Below are positions 33,485 through 45,200 of a DNA stretch of 47,861 bases, in pieces (position 1 is the stretch's first letter; each line of letters starts with the position of its first letter). The translations under genes were made by a program, and so were the position numbers. Below the pieces are notes generated by a model. That model saw only the letters and a program-made list of their open reading frames with translations. It had not been told where the DNA came from and searched no databases. Origin of the DNA: Gonium pectorale (lineage: Eukaryota; Chlorophyta; Chlorophyceae; Chlamydomonadales; Volvocaceae); contig LSYV01000042.1 of the NCBI GenBank assembly GCA_001584585.1, positions 793,853-841,713 of the forward strand, written 5' to 3'.

Positions 33485-36030
33485 TCACGTGGGCATGACC
33501 GCCTTGCAGAGTGGGCAGCATGCCTTGATCCGCAGCCACTCGTCCAGGCATGCTGCATGGTGGTAGTGCACACACTGGATGCTTTTAAGCGCGTCTCCCT
33601 CGGCGAAGGCGCCCAGGCAGATGCAGCACGTCTGGCCCAACAGGGGCGAGGACTCGGAGCAGGAGGTGGTTGGCACCTCTGCGATCGCCTCCGGGCTGGC
33701 ACCTGGGATTGGCGGAGGCAGGTCGGGGCGGAGCGCAGCAGCGCAGGAGGGCGGCAAGCCAACCCGTCAGTCCGAAGCTAGTCCTTCGTCCGGAAAGCCG
33801 TCCCGTCGCACAAGGAGTCCATGCCCATCCCGACAGAAGGCCCTGCTCTGAGGCGCTACGCCGACGCGCCCCATGCATGAGTCCCCGCAGGCCCTGCAAC
33901 CGCTACTGCCTAGCGCGCCGCTGCTCACCCGGCACCTCGTCCTGTTCTTGCCGCAGCCCGCCTCGCCGGGGGAAGGCGCGCAGCACGCCCAGCAGCTGCC
34001 TGCGATGACGCGACGCGCAGGAGGGCGTACACCAGCGAGGCCTTTGGGGCGGCAACTACATAACAACCTAGCAACACGCCGGAAGCTCCTAACGTCCGCA
34101 ATCTCAAGAAACTAAAGCCATTACCCCCCAAGTTCCTGTGCCCCTCTGCAGGGCAATCTGCCCGCCCTGCACCTCGGCCTCCAGGCCTCGCAACAAGTCA
34201 GCGGCCGACCAGGCTTCGCAACGCACACAGCGAACGGACCACCGCGTGTTGCTCTATGCCCCATACCCCGTCCGCCGTTTCGAGTATCCTGCCACATCCC
34301 CCACCCGCGCTGACCTGGCCATTCTGGACACCTCGTCCGCACGCAGGTCCGTCGCGGACACAGCAGCCGACACGGCCTGCACGTCCTCGGGCTTGCTCAG
34401 CAGCATTGCGCGCGATGCCTGCCGCATGTCCCGCAGGGACTGCGCTAGCAGCCCCACGGCCTGCTCCACCGCAGACACCTGATAATCAGGGGTTCAGAGG
34501 TTTGCGAGAAGCTCGTGTTATCAGCTTGCCTCCCCATCATTCCAGAACCAGGGAAGGATGGGGCACGACGAACAGAAGAGGACAGAGCTGCTGGATTGAA
34601 AGGCAGGAGGAAAGAGCGGCAAGCTACATGCTCTCACGGTCGTTAATGGCGCATGGCCTGGCCCCAAGCCCCAGGCCAGGACCTTCAAGCATGGTCAGTT
34701 GAGCAGCGGGCTCGACACCCTACCCAGCAGCCAGCCTATGGCGCATGCAATGCGCGCGACCGGTTGGCCGAGAACCCCTCCTTCATTCCAAACGGCACCA
34801 ACAGTGGCGATCAGTGGCGATCTGAGGCCACCCTGGCGCGCCAGAAGGCACACGCCCTACATTGGAATTAAGTGCCATGAGCGCACCAACGCCCAGTGAG
34901 CTCAGCGGGTGAGTAAACGTAACGAACAGCACAGCGTGTCTAGACGAAGCCATGCCCTGACCGCTGTATTCCCTCGTGAGCTCAGCGATCTAGATCATCG
35001 GAGCGCGCCAAGCCCAACTCCAAGGTCAAGGCCGCCCATGACCTTTCAAGGGCAGGGCCACAAGCGCAGGCAATGTACGGCGCGGCACGGCCTGTTGCAC
35101 GCACCTGGAGCGGCGTGCCCTCCACCACCGCCATCTCCGACGTAAGCAGCTCCTGCAGGGCGCTCAGCTGCTGTTGCCGGAGTCTGCAGGGAATGGACAG
35201 AGCGTAAGTAGGGCAGTGGGGCGGGCGCGCAGGCGAGGCGCGCGCAGCGACGCCACGTGGTAGCAAGATGCAGTTTCTCCGACAGCGGGGTAGGGGGCTG
35301 GGATTTGTGTGCGACAGGAAAAGCACGGGCTCCTGGTTCCGCCGCAAGCCACATATGCAGCGACCGCCCGATGAGCAGGGCAGCGGCGGATGGGAACAGC
35401 ACGCTACACGACCCAATCGCGCATGCGATGCCGTATTGGGACGATATCACGCGACTGAGGCAGGCAGACTTAACCCAATGTACCCGCTCACGGGACAAGA
35501 GCGGTGCCCAGGAGGCGGGCTTACTAGACCCTGCCCTAGCCCCCGAACCCTGCAGCAACCTCCCCAGACTCCCTCGCAGCCACATCGTATCCTCACTTGA
35601 GTTGCTGCATTCGAAGGACCAGGAGCTGTTGCAGCGTCTCCGTCTGTTTGCGCTGCAAAGAGGCCAGCTGCTGTGCCACCACTCTCACCGAGCCGCTGAG
35701 CCCTGCCAGGGGATCCCCAGGCGGGACGCCCTCGCCCCGCCCCGATGAGCTGGCCTCCACGGCATCCCCCACGCCGTCCTCCGCTTGTCGTTCGCAAGGC
35801 TCCGCTTGCTCGTCGTCGCGTGGGGGCTGCACCCGCGGCTCCTCCGCAACGGGGGTTGGTCGGAGCTCGACGGACGACAGCCCGGGTTCCGGAAGCGGTT
35901 GTGCTTGGGAATCAGACTCTAACCGTGAGCTGTCAGACTGGATGCAGAGGCTAGAGAGCTGGGTGCTGAGCTGCCGGGCGCGAGCAATGGCTTCCTGGGC
36001 TCGGCGCAGGTTATCGCGTATGCTCTCCAT
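33485..36030 (-). CDS. Coiled-coil RING-H2 protein, putative E3 ubiquitin ligase
   Basis: Five exons, 36030-35597, 35183-35105, 34478-34315, 33999-33929 and 33702-33485, join in phase to 321 residues. The N-terminus (about 1-30, MESIRDNLRRAQEAIARARQ) and residues about 115-175 are predicted helical coiled coil (VAQQLASLQRKQTETLQQLL, then RQQQLSALQELL). A Pro/Glu-rich acidic stretch lies between them. The C-terminus is a RING-H2 finger: Cys275, Cys278, Cys293, His295, His298, Cys301, Cys312 and Cys315, with the Trp of LDEWL at the usual position. By family, the finger recruits an E2 enzyme and the coiled coil may drive oligomerisation. The substrate is unknown. There is no membrane segment in this model. 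Exon 4 was chosen because it alone satisfies phase on both sides. Confidence 0.7.
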
Positions 36031-36204
36031 ACTGTGTGAAAACCCTTTATGGAGGTGTGATTGCGCAAGGGCTCATAAAACACAGAATACGGCAAGAAAC
36101 CAAGTGGAGCTATGTTCCTATGTTCCTTTCTCACCACTTCTCACCACTGTTCCAAGTGTTTACCGTCGGTACTATAGGTCGCAGTAGACGCCGTGTAGGC
36201 TGTG
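36031..36204. promoter_or_regulatory. Compact bidirectional promoter interval between the RING-H2 and uS11m genes
   Basis: Only 174 bp separate the two start codons, which point away from each other. Transcription of both genes must start in or near this interval, unless leaders overlap the neighbouring coding sequence. No TATA box is evident. The segment is AT-richer than the coding regions around it and has a short duplication, ctcaccact / ctcaccact, near 36130. Confidence 0.55.
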
Positions 36205-36972
36205 ATGTCTCGGTCGCTGGGCCTTCTCCATGCCCTGGGCTCGGTCCTAGGGGACCTTGCCGCGACAGGGCGCCTCGCAGCAGGTGCGATAATCAACGGC
36301 AATCAGGAGCAGGGCTCACGCCCGCTGGCACTCATCGGCCCCCCCATCAACCCCCGCCTGCCCCTGCTAGGTACCCCTTGCTTGGCATCAACATCACCTC
36401 ACCATTCATTGGCACGGCGCTGGTTCTGGAATTCATCCCACATTTGTGCGGCAGCGGCGCAGGCCGCGGCTATGCCAGCTGCATCGCCGTCGCCGTCGGA
36501 CGCTGCACGCGGCGAGGCCGCTGCCGAGGCCCAACCCAGCTCAAGCGGCGGCGAGGCCTCTGGCTCACCGACAACGGGCTTCCGCCGCGTCGTGGACTCG
36601 CGGCGCGGCGGCGGTGTCGCGACGCGTTCACTTGAGGGTGTTGTGCACATCCAAAACACCTTCAACAACATCCACCTCACACTCACGGACAATGACGGGC
36701 TTGTCAAGGCCTCCGTCTCCGCTGGAGTGGTCGGGTTTCGGGGCTCGCGCAAGTCCCAGCCCGCGGCGGCGGAGCGCGCAGCGGAGGAGTTGGCGCGGCG
36801 CGCGCTGGCGCTGGGGTACGGGAAAGTGGCCGTGCAGCTGAAGGGCCCTGGCAACACGAAGCAATACGCCGTACAGTCGCTGGCGGCGGGCGGCCTGGTG
36901 CTGACCAGCTTGGCGGATGTGACCCCCATCCCGTACAACGGCTGCCGGCAGCCCAAGCGGCGGCGGGTGTAA
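36205..36972 (+). CDS. Mitochondrial ribosomal protein uS11 (S11)
   Basis: An intronless frame of 255 residues. The last 110 or so residues are a full uS11 domain: GVVHIQNTFNNIHLTLTD, then SVSAGVVGFRGSRKS, AAERAAEELARRALALG, VQLKGPG, and the family's basic end PIPYNGCRQPKRRRV. It binds the platform of the small ribosomal subunit near the 3' end of the small-subunit rRNA. About 140 extra N-terminal residues start MSRSLGLLHALG and are Ala/Ser-rich. This points to an organelle presequence plus linker. Mitochondria are preferred because plastid S11 is normally encoded in algal plastids. The first true ATG of the frame is 36205. The Trp/Pro-rich part before residue 80 could hide an intron, but the frame is open. 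Confidence 0.8.
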   Translation: MSRSLGLLHALGSVLGDLAATGRLAAGAIINGNQEQGSRPLALIGPPINPRLPLLGTPCLASTSPHHSLARRWFWNSSHICAAAAQAAAMPAASPSPSDAARGEAAAEAQPSSSGGEASGSPTTGFRRVVDSRRGGGVATRSLEGVVHIQNTFNNIHLTLTDNDGLVKASVSAGVVGFRGSRKSQPAAAERAAEELARRALALGYGKVAVQLKGPGNTKQYAVQSLAAGGLVLTSLADVTPIPYNGCRQPKRRRV

Positions 36973-38171
36973 GGGGTTCCCTAAGGTAGGGTTTGGCAAG
37001 GTTTCGCACGGAGAGGAGGATGTCTTGCGTGGCGTGGGCGTTTGTGCGGCGCGCTGGGGTCGCGGCGGCAGGGGAGGCGACGGCAGCTGCTGGGGGCGCC
37101 GCGAACGCCCCCTCGATGCCGAAAGGACTGCTATCCGTAAGACGGGAAAAGGCTTAGCCGCGGTTTCTGGTTCTCTTTTTTTTCGCGGATGACACAGGAG
37201 AGTCTTACACCATCTGCCGCCGCATGGCGTGCCACTTAGCGCGGCGCGCGGGGGTCCTTGCGCGGTGGGGAAGGCGGCGGCAGAGCAGAGTACAAAGCTG
37301 CCGTGGCTGTGGGCGGGTGGCAGATGTGGGTGGGCGCGGGTGGAGGGGTTTGCGTTGTGGTGCGCGGTTGACGAACACGGAGGCTGCGCCTGCCGCCCGA
37401 ACGTGGCTTTGAGCTTGTGGCCCCACCGGCCCACACCGCACCGGCCTTGGTGCGGCCTTGGGGTGTCATCCATAAGGCGTTGCCGTATGCACTGGATTTA
37501 GGGAGTTTGAAATGGTCAGAAGGCACGACGGGCGGCTTGGGAACGGGGACGGCAGTCGCACATGGGCCCTGGTGCCGGTACCGGCAAAACCTTGCATGCT
37601 TGCCATGTGTCATCTGGAAGAACGGGCACGGTTTGTGTCTCGCCAGCTCGCAACCCTCGAGGGCACCCGGCGCATGCGCACGACGGCAAGTTCCCCAGTA
37701 GGTGCGGTCGTGCATGTGGTGGGGATGTGAAGTCAGCGTCTTGGCGTGCCGGCAGGTTGTTACAGGGGCTTTTTGGTGTTGCAGGGTGCTGTGAAGACGC
37801 AGCGAAGATGGCACGGAAGTGCCTGATTGTTGCTTAGGTTGTTGACAGGGACCGATGGGCAGGCAAGTGTAGGTTCCCTTTGGTTATGGCAGCACATTGT
37901 GCACGACGGCTTGTCAAGTAAGCGCATTGGAGTTCTTGCAGGTTGTTGCAGTGCGCCGCGAAGGGTTGTGTACTCGTACGGTGTGTACATGTACGGCAAC
38001 ACAGGAGGAGGCAAGGGCATTTGCGTACTTTATACTCTACAAACCCATCCGTAATATATCGCGACCCCTACGAATCAGATACACTTGCTCGCGCTCATGG
38101 AAAATTCGTAGTCGGAACGTTCCAGCGCTGGCACCGAGACAGGAATCTCTTGTAGATAACTCTCAGCACCT
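36973..38171. other. Spacer: uS11m 3' region and TFIIF alpha promoter
   Basis: Both flanking genes run on the plus strand. The interval begins with a GC-rich tail that includes a T-run (37177-37185) and becomes mixed near 37700-38170. A TGTAA overlaps the uS11 stop codon itself (36968-36972) and cannot serve as poly(A) signal. No motif-bearing frame was found. Confidence 0.45.
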
Positions 38172-41100
38172 ATGGCGCAGCAGCCGCAGGAACTGGGTGT
38201 GCGCACTCAGGTGGGGTGGGGGTGGCGCGAAACCAAAACCTGTTGCCTCGCTATGTCCCATCCCTTACCGCAAGAGCCGATCGCTAGGTATGCCGCTTCA
38301 GGTGCTGGACGTGGTGCCTCCTGGGCCCATTTACCGGAATCGTCGCACCATCGTCGCAAAGTTCTCGCACGTAAGCAAGCAATGACGGTTCTACTTTAGA
38401 TCTGCACGGTGGACGCGCCAGGATTGCGCGTGTGTCTCGGGGTGACCCGCCCGGACCACCGCAAGAGGCCCACGCCTGTGCCAGCCCCCCTCCCCCGCTC
38501 GTGCGGATCCCATGAGCACGCCCAGCCCCTGAACCTGTGTCCTCAATTCCCCCGTCCAAGATTGTTTTCTATGTTCCAATGCACCTAACCCTTCGCCTAA
38601 CCCTTAAGCCCGGGCAAGCCACCCATCCTACCCTGCGGGAGCTTTTGCGGATCCCGCATCCGGCCGTTGGGAGGCCACTCCTCTCCGCACCACCCCTCGA
38701 TTACGACTCCTGCCATCTCGGTCACTCAACTCCGGGGCGCTGTTCCTCCTAGGCTCCCGTCCCGGCCGCCTCCGCTCACCCCCACCCGCCCTTGCGTTAG
38801 TAAGGCCTCTCTAGTGAGAACGCCTTGCCCTATTTCTGGCCCGCCCTTGCGTTAGTCTGTGTCCCCCGGCCCGCCTTCGGCTCAGGCCCCATCCGACCCC
38901 TCATCGCCGCTCCGCACGGGCCTCCCGCTCCCTTTTCCCCTCAGCGTATCCCCCCCTTCCGCGAGCCCGGGACATCATTCTCCCTGGCGCCCGACCCACG
39001 GGCCGCAGCGCTGCTGGCCGCGGGGGACAGCGCAGCGCGCAAGAAGGACGAGCCGATCAGCAGACTGAGGGCCTCCGCGCAGGCCGCGGCGGCTGCGGCG
39101 GCGGGAGGGGGCGCGACCGAGTAAGTCACTCTCACACTCTCGGGTCCGGCCCTCCTCGGGACCCCCTCCCTCGGGACCCCGCCTTCATACCCCCACCTGT
39201 GTGTCCCTCGGCTCGCTGGGGAGAGGATCACGCCCCGTCCCTCCGCGGCCGGTGGATTCCCGGGGTCAGGAGGTGGAAGGGGTGGGAAGGGCGGGCAGGC
39301 CCTCAGCGGGCTCTGCAGTCAGTGCGCTACTGTCTCTGCTTTACTTTCTTGCCCGTACCCACCACGCGCCCGGACCTGTTGACGCGTACCGCTCCCGTCC
39401 GCTGCTTCGCACGCACCCACTAGCCTCTCCTCACCCTCCGGACGCTACGATCCCCGACAGCGCCGCTGCCGCATGTCGATATGTGCACCTTCTGCCCGGC
39501 TGCGCCACGACCTCTGCACCGACGGTCGACACGGCTTTGGGTTTGCTCGGCTGCTGCCGCCGCCGTTCGTCCTCTCAGACCTAGGATACCCACCCTCACA
39601 GACGCACCCACAGCCACACCCACTACCGCACATGCTCCCATCCGCGCCGCGCCGCGCCCCGCCCCGCCCCGCCTCCCTACCCACCCACCCCCTTGCCCCA
39701 TTGCGTGGGACGCCCCAACCCTCCTCCAGGAGTGAGAACGCTTGACAACCCACTACCCGCCCCCACCTCTCCGCCCGCAGGGTCAAGGTGCCTCTCCTGC
39801 TGGAGCAGCGGGACGGCTCCTCAGCGCCGGTGGGGGGCCGCCCCGCGCCCCCCTCCGCCGTGTATAAGGGCGTCCCCGAGGCCGGCGGCGGCGCCAACAC
39901 GGATGGGCCACCGCTGCACTACGTGCTGTTCCGCTCCGGCAACCGCGTGACGGCCTTCCCGGCCGAGCAATGGTTCGGCTTCAAGCCGCACGTGGACAGG
40001 TGCGCGCATGCCGTACAACAGAAGGGCGTCCGAAAGGACAACACGCCAGCAGTCGGCACGGCACGGCATGTGCGCGTGGGGCGTGGGGTGTGGGGTGTGG
40101 GGTGCGGCCGCCCGAGCGGCAGTGAGCAGCGCGCACGCGCATGCTCGGGCTGGGTGCACACTCCGCCTGGTGGCCGGCCCGGCGCCGGGGGGGCCACGGC
40201 GTCCCCATGGGATGCAGGTGGACTTGGGGCGAGAGCTGCCTTCTCGGCCGAGGTGTATGGTCACCGCATGATCGCTGCCGTGCGGCGTCGCAACCTCCGC
40301 GACCGTTCTCCCTTTCGGCATTGCCAGGCGCGGTCTGGTTGATTCAGTGGCAGCGGCCGCCGCCGCCAGTCGCCCGCCGGCCGTGACCGCGGAGGGGGGC
40401 CGCGGGCCCGGCGGCAAGCGCGGCGCCGCCGAGCCGTCGGACCCCTTTGCGATGCGACTCATCCCCAAGTCCCAGCGCATGGAGAAACAGCGGCAGGTGG
40501 GCGCGGGGGGGAGGGGGAGGGATGAGCCGGGGGATGGGGCGGAGTGGAGGAGGGCCGGGCGATGGAGTGGGGGGTGGGGCCGGGGCATGGGGTGGGGGCT
40601 GCTGTGCGGCACCGAGTCAGGGTCCTCATCAGCAGTTGCCATGGGCGCACATCCTCCTGTTTGATTGGGGTGGCGAGCAGAGGAGGCGGCGCATCGGGGC
40701 GGGGTGCGGGAGTCCTCGGCGGCGGCTGTGCCCTGGCCGTCGCACGTCCGGACACGCCCCTGCCCGCTCGCAAGCGGCTCCCGCCCGGTCCCTTTGCACC
40801 CTCCGCACCCTTTCATTTCGCAAGACGAATTGCCCAGTGCGTTCTCTTCAAATTTATCTGCTTCTGAAGCCGCCCTCCCACAACGGTTCCTTTCCACTTT
40901 CGGGCCTTTCCACTTTCGTTGTTATGGCGCCGCAGGACGAGGAGGCCCGCGAGCGGCAGGAGCAGGTGGCGGCAGGGCGGCTGCTGCCGCTGGCGGGGGC
41001 GGTGGCGGATGACCTGGGGGGCGGGGGCGGCGGGCGCCTGAAGCGGTTCGTGGACGAGGACGAGCTCGAGGTGGGGTGCGGTTCATGGGCCTGGGAAGTG

Positions 41101-44100
41101 TTCACACAAGAGCAGCCTGAGGGGGTGTGGGTGGGCAGAGAGGTTGAATAGCGCCCTCGAGCGTGAGGAGTTGGCCGGTGGCGGGCATCGCGGTTGCTCT
41201 CCTCGTGGGTATATGCTGTATCGGTGCTGTTGTGCATGCATGGCGGGTGGCGGGTGGCGGCAGACGATCGCGATCCTGAGCTATGGTTCACGGGAAGGGC
41301 ACCTACCGGTACAGCGGCGCTGAGCGGGTGGCGATGGTGGGCGCACGGCACGTGCGCGTGGCGGCAGCTGCGTGCTTGTACGGCGGGCGGGAGTCGGAAT
41401 CCGTTGACGGCTGCCTGGCGCAACCCGCTTGGTCGCGGATGCCATGTCCCAGGCTGGCCGGCGTGGATGGGGCGCGCGGGGCGGGGACCCTCCGCCTCCC
41501 AGGTTCCGACGGTTAGGGATGGCCTCATGTGCATCAGCCCCCACGAATGAGAACGCCCTCCCATCCAATGACCTCCCCTCGCGCTGCGCCGTGCCCCCTC
41601 CCGCGCCCCCCCACGTGCCCGCGTCCCCTGCGCCCTCAGGCGGAGCTGTTTGGAGACGACGGGGAGGATGAAGCGCCGCGGGGGCCCTTCGGCAAGGGCG
41701 GGGCGGCCAAGGGCGGCAAGAAGGGTGAGGGAGGAGGCCCCAAGGGGGAGGTGTGTGAGGGGGGCCGCCGCAGACTGCAGGGGTAATGAGTGGCGGCTGC
41801 CGACCAGGGCCTGGGGGGGGACACCTGCGTGGAGGTGCAGACCTCCCGGGCGCGCCTCACCCAGCTCCCGGAACCCAGCATGCCTTGCCCCGCCACCCAC
41901 CCACCCCTGCCCCCGCCCGCGCATTCGCCGGCCCCGTCAGCTCGCCGCCTGCCTGCTTGGGATGGCGGGCCGGGGCGCTGGGTGCGATCGCTTGATGGCT
42001 TGCGCAGTTACTTGCTGAACAATTGACAGGTTGCCGTGAGCAGTCCCACTAGGGCTCTGTGTGCACGGCTGTGAAGGGACAGAGCCTGGTGGCCTCCATC
42101 GGCGCCGTCACCTCTTCCGTCTGTCCTCCCTCCGCAGGCCGCAGCCGCGGCAAGGCCGCAGACGGGGAGGATCTGGATCTGGCGGATGACGAGATGCCCG
42201 AGGATCTGTACGGCGGCCCCGGAATGGAGGACGACCTGCGGCCCGAGAAGCCCGAGGAGGTGCGGCCCCCGGGTGGGGCATGGGGTTAGGAGGGAGAGAG
42301 GGGCACCTGCGGTGGCCGCGGCCCTTGGAAGATGGACAGGCCGGCAGTCAGCGGACCCGGCAGCTCGACCCTCTGCGTTCGCGTTATCTCACCAAGAAGG
42401 GGGCCTCCAGACGCGTGCAATTACTTACTGCGAAGTGAGTTTCCACCAGTGTACGGGTTCTATTGACCCCCCGCGTTCTATTGAATAGTACGGGCGTACC
42501 CGCGTTCCGTTTCATAACCCGCGTTCCGTTTTATAACCCGCACGGATGTGACCCACTTGCGCCCGCTTTGCTTGCGCCCTGCTCCCCTCCTGAAGGCCGA
42601 GGACTGGGAGCACGAGTTCGCGCCCGACGACGACGACCAGGACCAGGGCGCGGACGACGAGGTTTACGAGGACGACCCGGGTGAGCCGTACACTGCCGTA
42701 CTGCACGCACGCAGTAGCCCTGCCCGCACCGTTCCCGGTAGCCACTGCCGGCTACCCGACCCTTGCCGACCGTCCCTCTGCTGCCGCTGCTGTCGCCGCT
42801 GCGGCCGGGTCGCTCCCTCCAGGCCTGCGCAAGAAGCTGGGCATCGAGGTGGACGAGGAGGAGGAGGGCGAGGAGGCGGACGAGACGGCTCGCAAGCTGC
42901 AGAAGCTGGGCGACCCGGGCGACTCGGACGAGGAGGAAGAGGACAAGGTGGGGACTGGGGAGGGGTGTGTGAGATGACAGAACGTGGGGTGTGCTGTATG
43001 TGTTTGTGTGTTGAATTGAAACGACGCGTACAACGAGCGTAAGCGTGTGTGTTTGTGTGTGCGTGTGTACGCTGTACAACGGGGGTGTGTGCAGAGTCAG
43101 GGCTGGTTGCGCGATGGTGAGGTGGCAGCTGGGACCCTGGCGCGGGGGCACGGGAAGGAGCTCCCCGTCGCTCCACTTCGCTGCAGCGCGGTGGTCCCGT
43201 CCAGTGCGGGCCGCCGTGTTCCCCGGCGTTCATCCACCAGCGGGGGGGGGGGTGCGCACAGAACGCACCAGGAGTGTGTTTGGTGCGTCGGCGTACCATG
43301 AGTTGGACGCTGGCAGGTCTTAAGACGCACGGCATGGGCCACGCAATGCACCGCCGTGTCCAGCGCAGAAGAAGCAGGCGGAGGCGGAGGCCGCGAAGCA
43401 GCAGCAACAACAGCAACAGCAGCAGGCGGCGGCCGGCGGCGAGGGCGAGGGCGAGGAGGAAGACGAGGACGAAGACGAAATGGACGAGATGGAAGAGGTG
43501 CGGCGGTTTGGGGAGATTATTCGCTTTTGGACGCGATCAGGGAAGAGGACGAGAAGATTGATGCGATGTGGAGTTCGATCACCGTTGCAGTCCCTTCAGA
43601 GGGGTCATGACAAGTGCTAACATACTGGATGTTGTAAGATGCCGTGTTATGCCTGGGCCTGCCGTACATGACATGCAAGCAAAACCGACCTCCCCTGAGT
43701 TGTTAATCCGCAACTCTAAAGTTGAAATGGCTGAGTGTCTAGTGCATTAGATACTATTGCAGCCGTTTCTAGTCGCCGATCTTAGTCGTTTCAATCACCC
43801 GTTACCAACTGCTTGGCCCCTTCCGCCAGGACGACGAAGCGAAACCGGCGCAGCGGCCGCCACAACCGGCACCCAAGCCGGCTGCGCTGCCGCCTGCGGC
43901 ACCGGCGGCTGCCGCCGCTGCGGCGCCGGCGGCTGCCGCCGCTGCGGCGCCGGCGGCTGCCGCCGCTGCGGCGCCGGCGGCTGCAGCTGCTAGTGGCGGC
44001 GGTACGAAGCGGAAATTCGGGGAAGAGCCGAAGGCAACCTCGGAGGTGTGTGCGTCGTTCCGCGGCTTCCACGGTGTCCCCTCTTGCGGCGCCTTGTGGC

Positions 44101-45200
44101 GACGTTTGCTCTCCCCAGGCACGTCGTGCCGGAGGTGTATGCCACAGTGCAGAATGGACATGGGCTCGTTGCCTCCCTGCCCTCCTGATCAGCCTGAAAC
44201 GAGCCTGACGTGCCTGCCTTGGCTTCTTGGCCTTGCCGTCCAATGCCCTCCAGGCCGCCAAACGGGCGCGCACCGCGACGCCACCGGCAGCTCAGGCCGC
44301 CGCGGCGGGCGGCTCGGCGGCCCCCCGTGCTGCCGCGGGGGCGGCGGCACAGCAGCGGCCAGGCGCAGCGGCGGCACCTGCAGGTGGGGGCAATGCGACG
44401 GCGTAACAACACTTGCTTGTGCTGTGCCGCTCTTGATCCGGGCATGCACGATGTATATGAACTTTCCGCACCACTCGTGCCCGGCCTGTCCCCTGGGATC
44501 CGTAGGCGGCAGCGGCGGCGGCGCGAAGGCCGCCATCGCGCCCATCACCGCGGAGGAGATCGTGGAGCTGCTCAAGGCGCAGCCCGATGGGACCATGCTG
44601 TTCAAGGTGTGGCGGGCGCTTTGTTTCTGGGTCTTGCTCTTTGGGTGGCGAGACGGGCAACAAGGGGGGGGGGCGTGCGGAGGGGGTATGCCTGGCTAAG
44701 AAAGCCAGTGTCATGGCTTCAGCGGGCCACTTGCAGCGCGTTGCTCCCGGCACTCCTCGGCGGCGCCGCAAAACTGCCACCCCGCGCGCCATCCGCGGCC
44801 GCTGCCGCCGGTTCTGGCTCTTGCTGTCCCCCTTCGTCGTCACATGAACCCACATGAACCCGCGTGCCTCTTCCCCACCTCTTGCTGTTATTATTGCCTT
44901 GCAAAGAGTACCGCTGAGCCCTGCTCGTCTACCTCTGTCGCCGCCTGCCACTGCTCTCCTCCGCTGCTCCCTGGCGGCCCCGTCGTGCAGGTGTTCACGG
45001 AGCACTTCTCCAAGCGCACGCCCACGCAGGAGCTGCGCGACGCGTGGAAGAAGCTGTCGCTGTCGCTCTGCAAGAGCCGCAAGAACGACAAGGGGGAGCT
45101 GATGCTGTCGCTGAAGACCGAGAAGGACAAAGAGGCGGACCGAATCAAGGCCGAGAAGGCGCGCGCCGCGCAGGCCGCCGCGCAGGCAAACGGGCAGTAG
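38172..45200 (+). CDS. Transcription initiation factor TFIIF subunit alpha (RAP74)
   Basis: Fifteen exons join in phase to 669 residues: 38172-38196, 38288-38370, 38945-39120, 39781-39999, 40328-40496, 40936-41070, 41640-41724, 42138-42259, 42596-42680, 42823-42947, 43369-43497, 43830-44045, 44254-44383, 44506-44606, 44991-45200. The N-terminal dimerisation-type part contains LHYVLFRSGNRVTAFPAEQW, corresponding to the plant YYLLMLQGKEFVAIPAGSW segment. The middle holds the family's EDWEHEFAPDDDDQDQ stretch and strongly acidic runs. The C-terminus is the RAP74 winged helix: ITAEEIVELLKAQPDGTMLF, then DAWKKLSLSLCKS and LMLSLK. TFIIF accompanies RNA polymerase II into the initiation complex. A Gln run and an Ala-Pro minisatellite interrupt the charged region. 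The first two exons are the weakest part of the model. Confidence 0.85.
43899..43994 (+). repeat. 24-bp coding minisatellite in TFIIF alpha exon 12
   Basis: The unit g(c/a)(g/a)ccggcggctgccgccgctgcg is repeated three times perfectly or nearly so from 43899, with a decayed fourth unit. It is in frame and codes for Ala-Pro-Ala6 per unit, making a flexible Ala/Pro linker before the basic TKRKF motif. Length variation between strains is expected. Confidence 0.85.

Noticed and set aside
33925..34131. Hydrophobic stretch LLGCYVVAAPKASLVYALL suggesting a membrane segment before the RING
   Set aside because: It is in a different frame from the accepted exon 33929-33999 and cannot be joined in phase to the RING exon.
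34121..34230. Possible extra exon of the RING gene reading GLEAEVQGGQIALQRG
   Set aside because: No donor/acceptor pair gives a phase compatible with exons 3 and 4, whereas direct joining of those exons is in phase.
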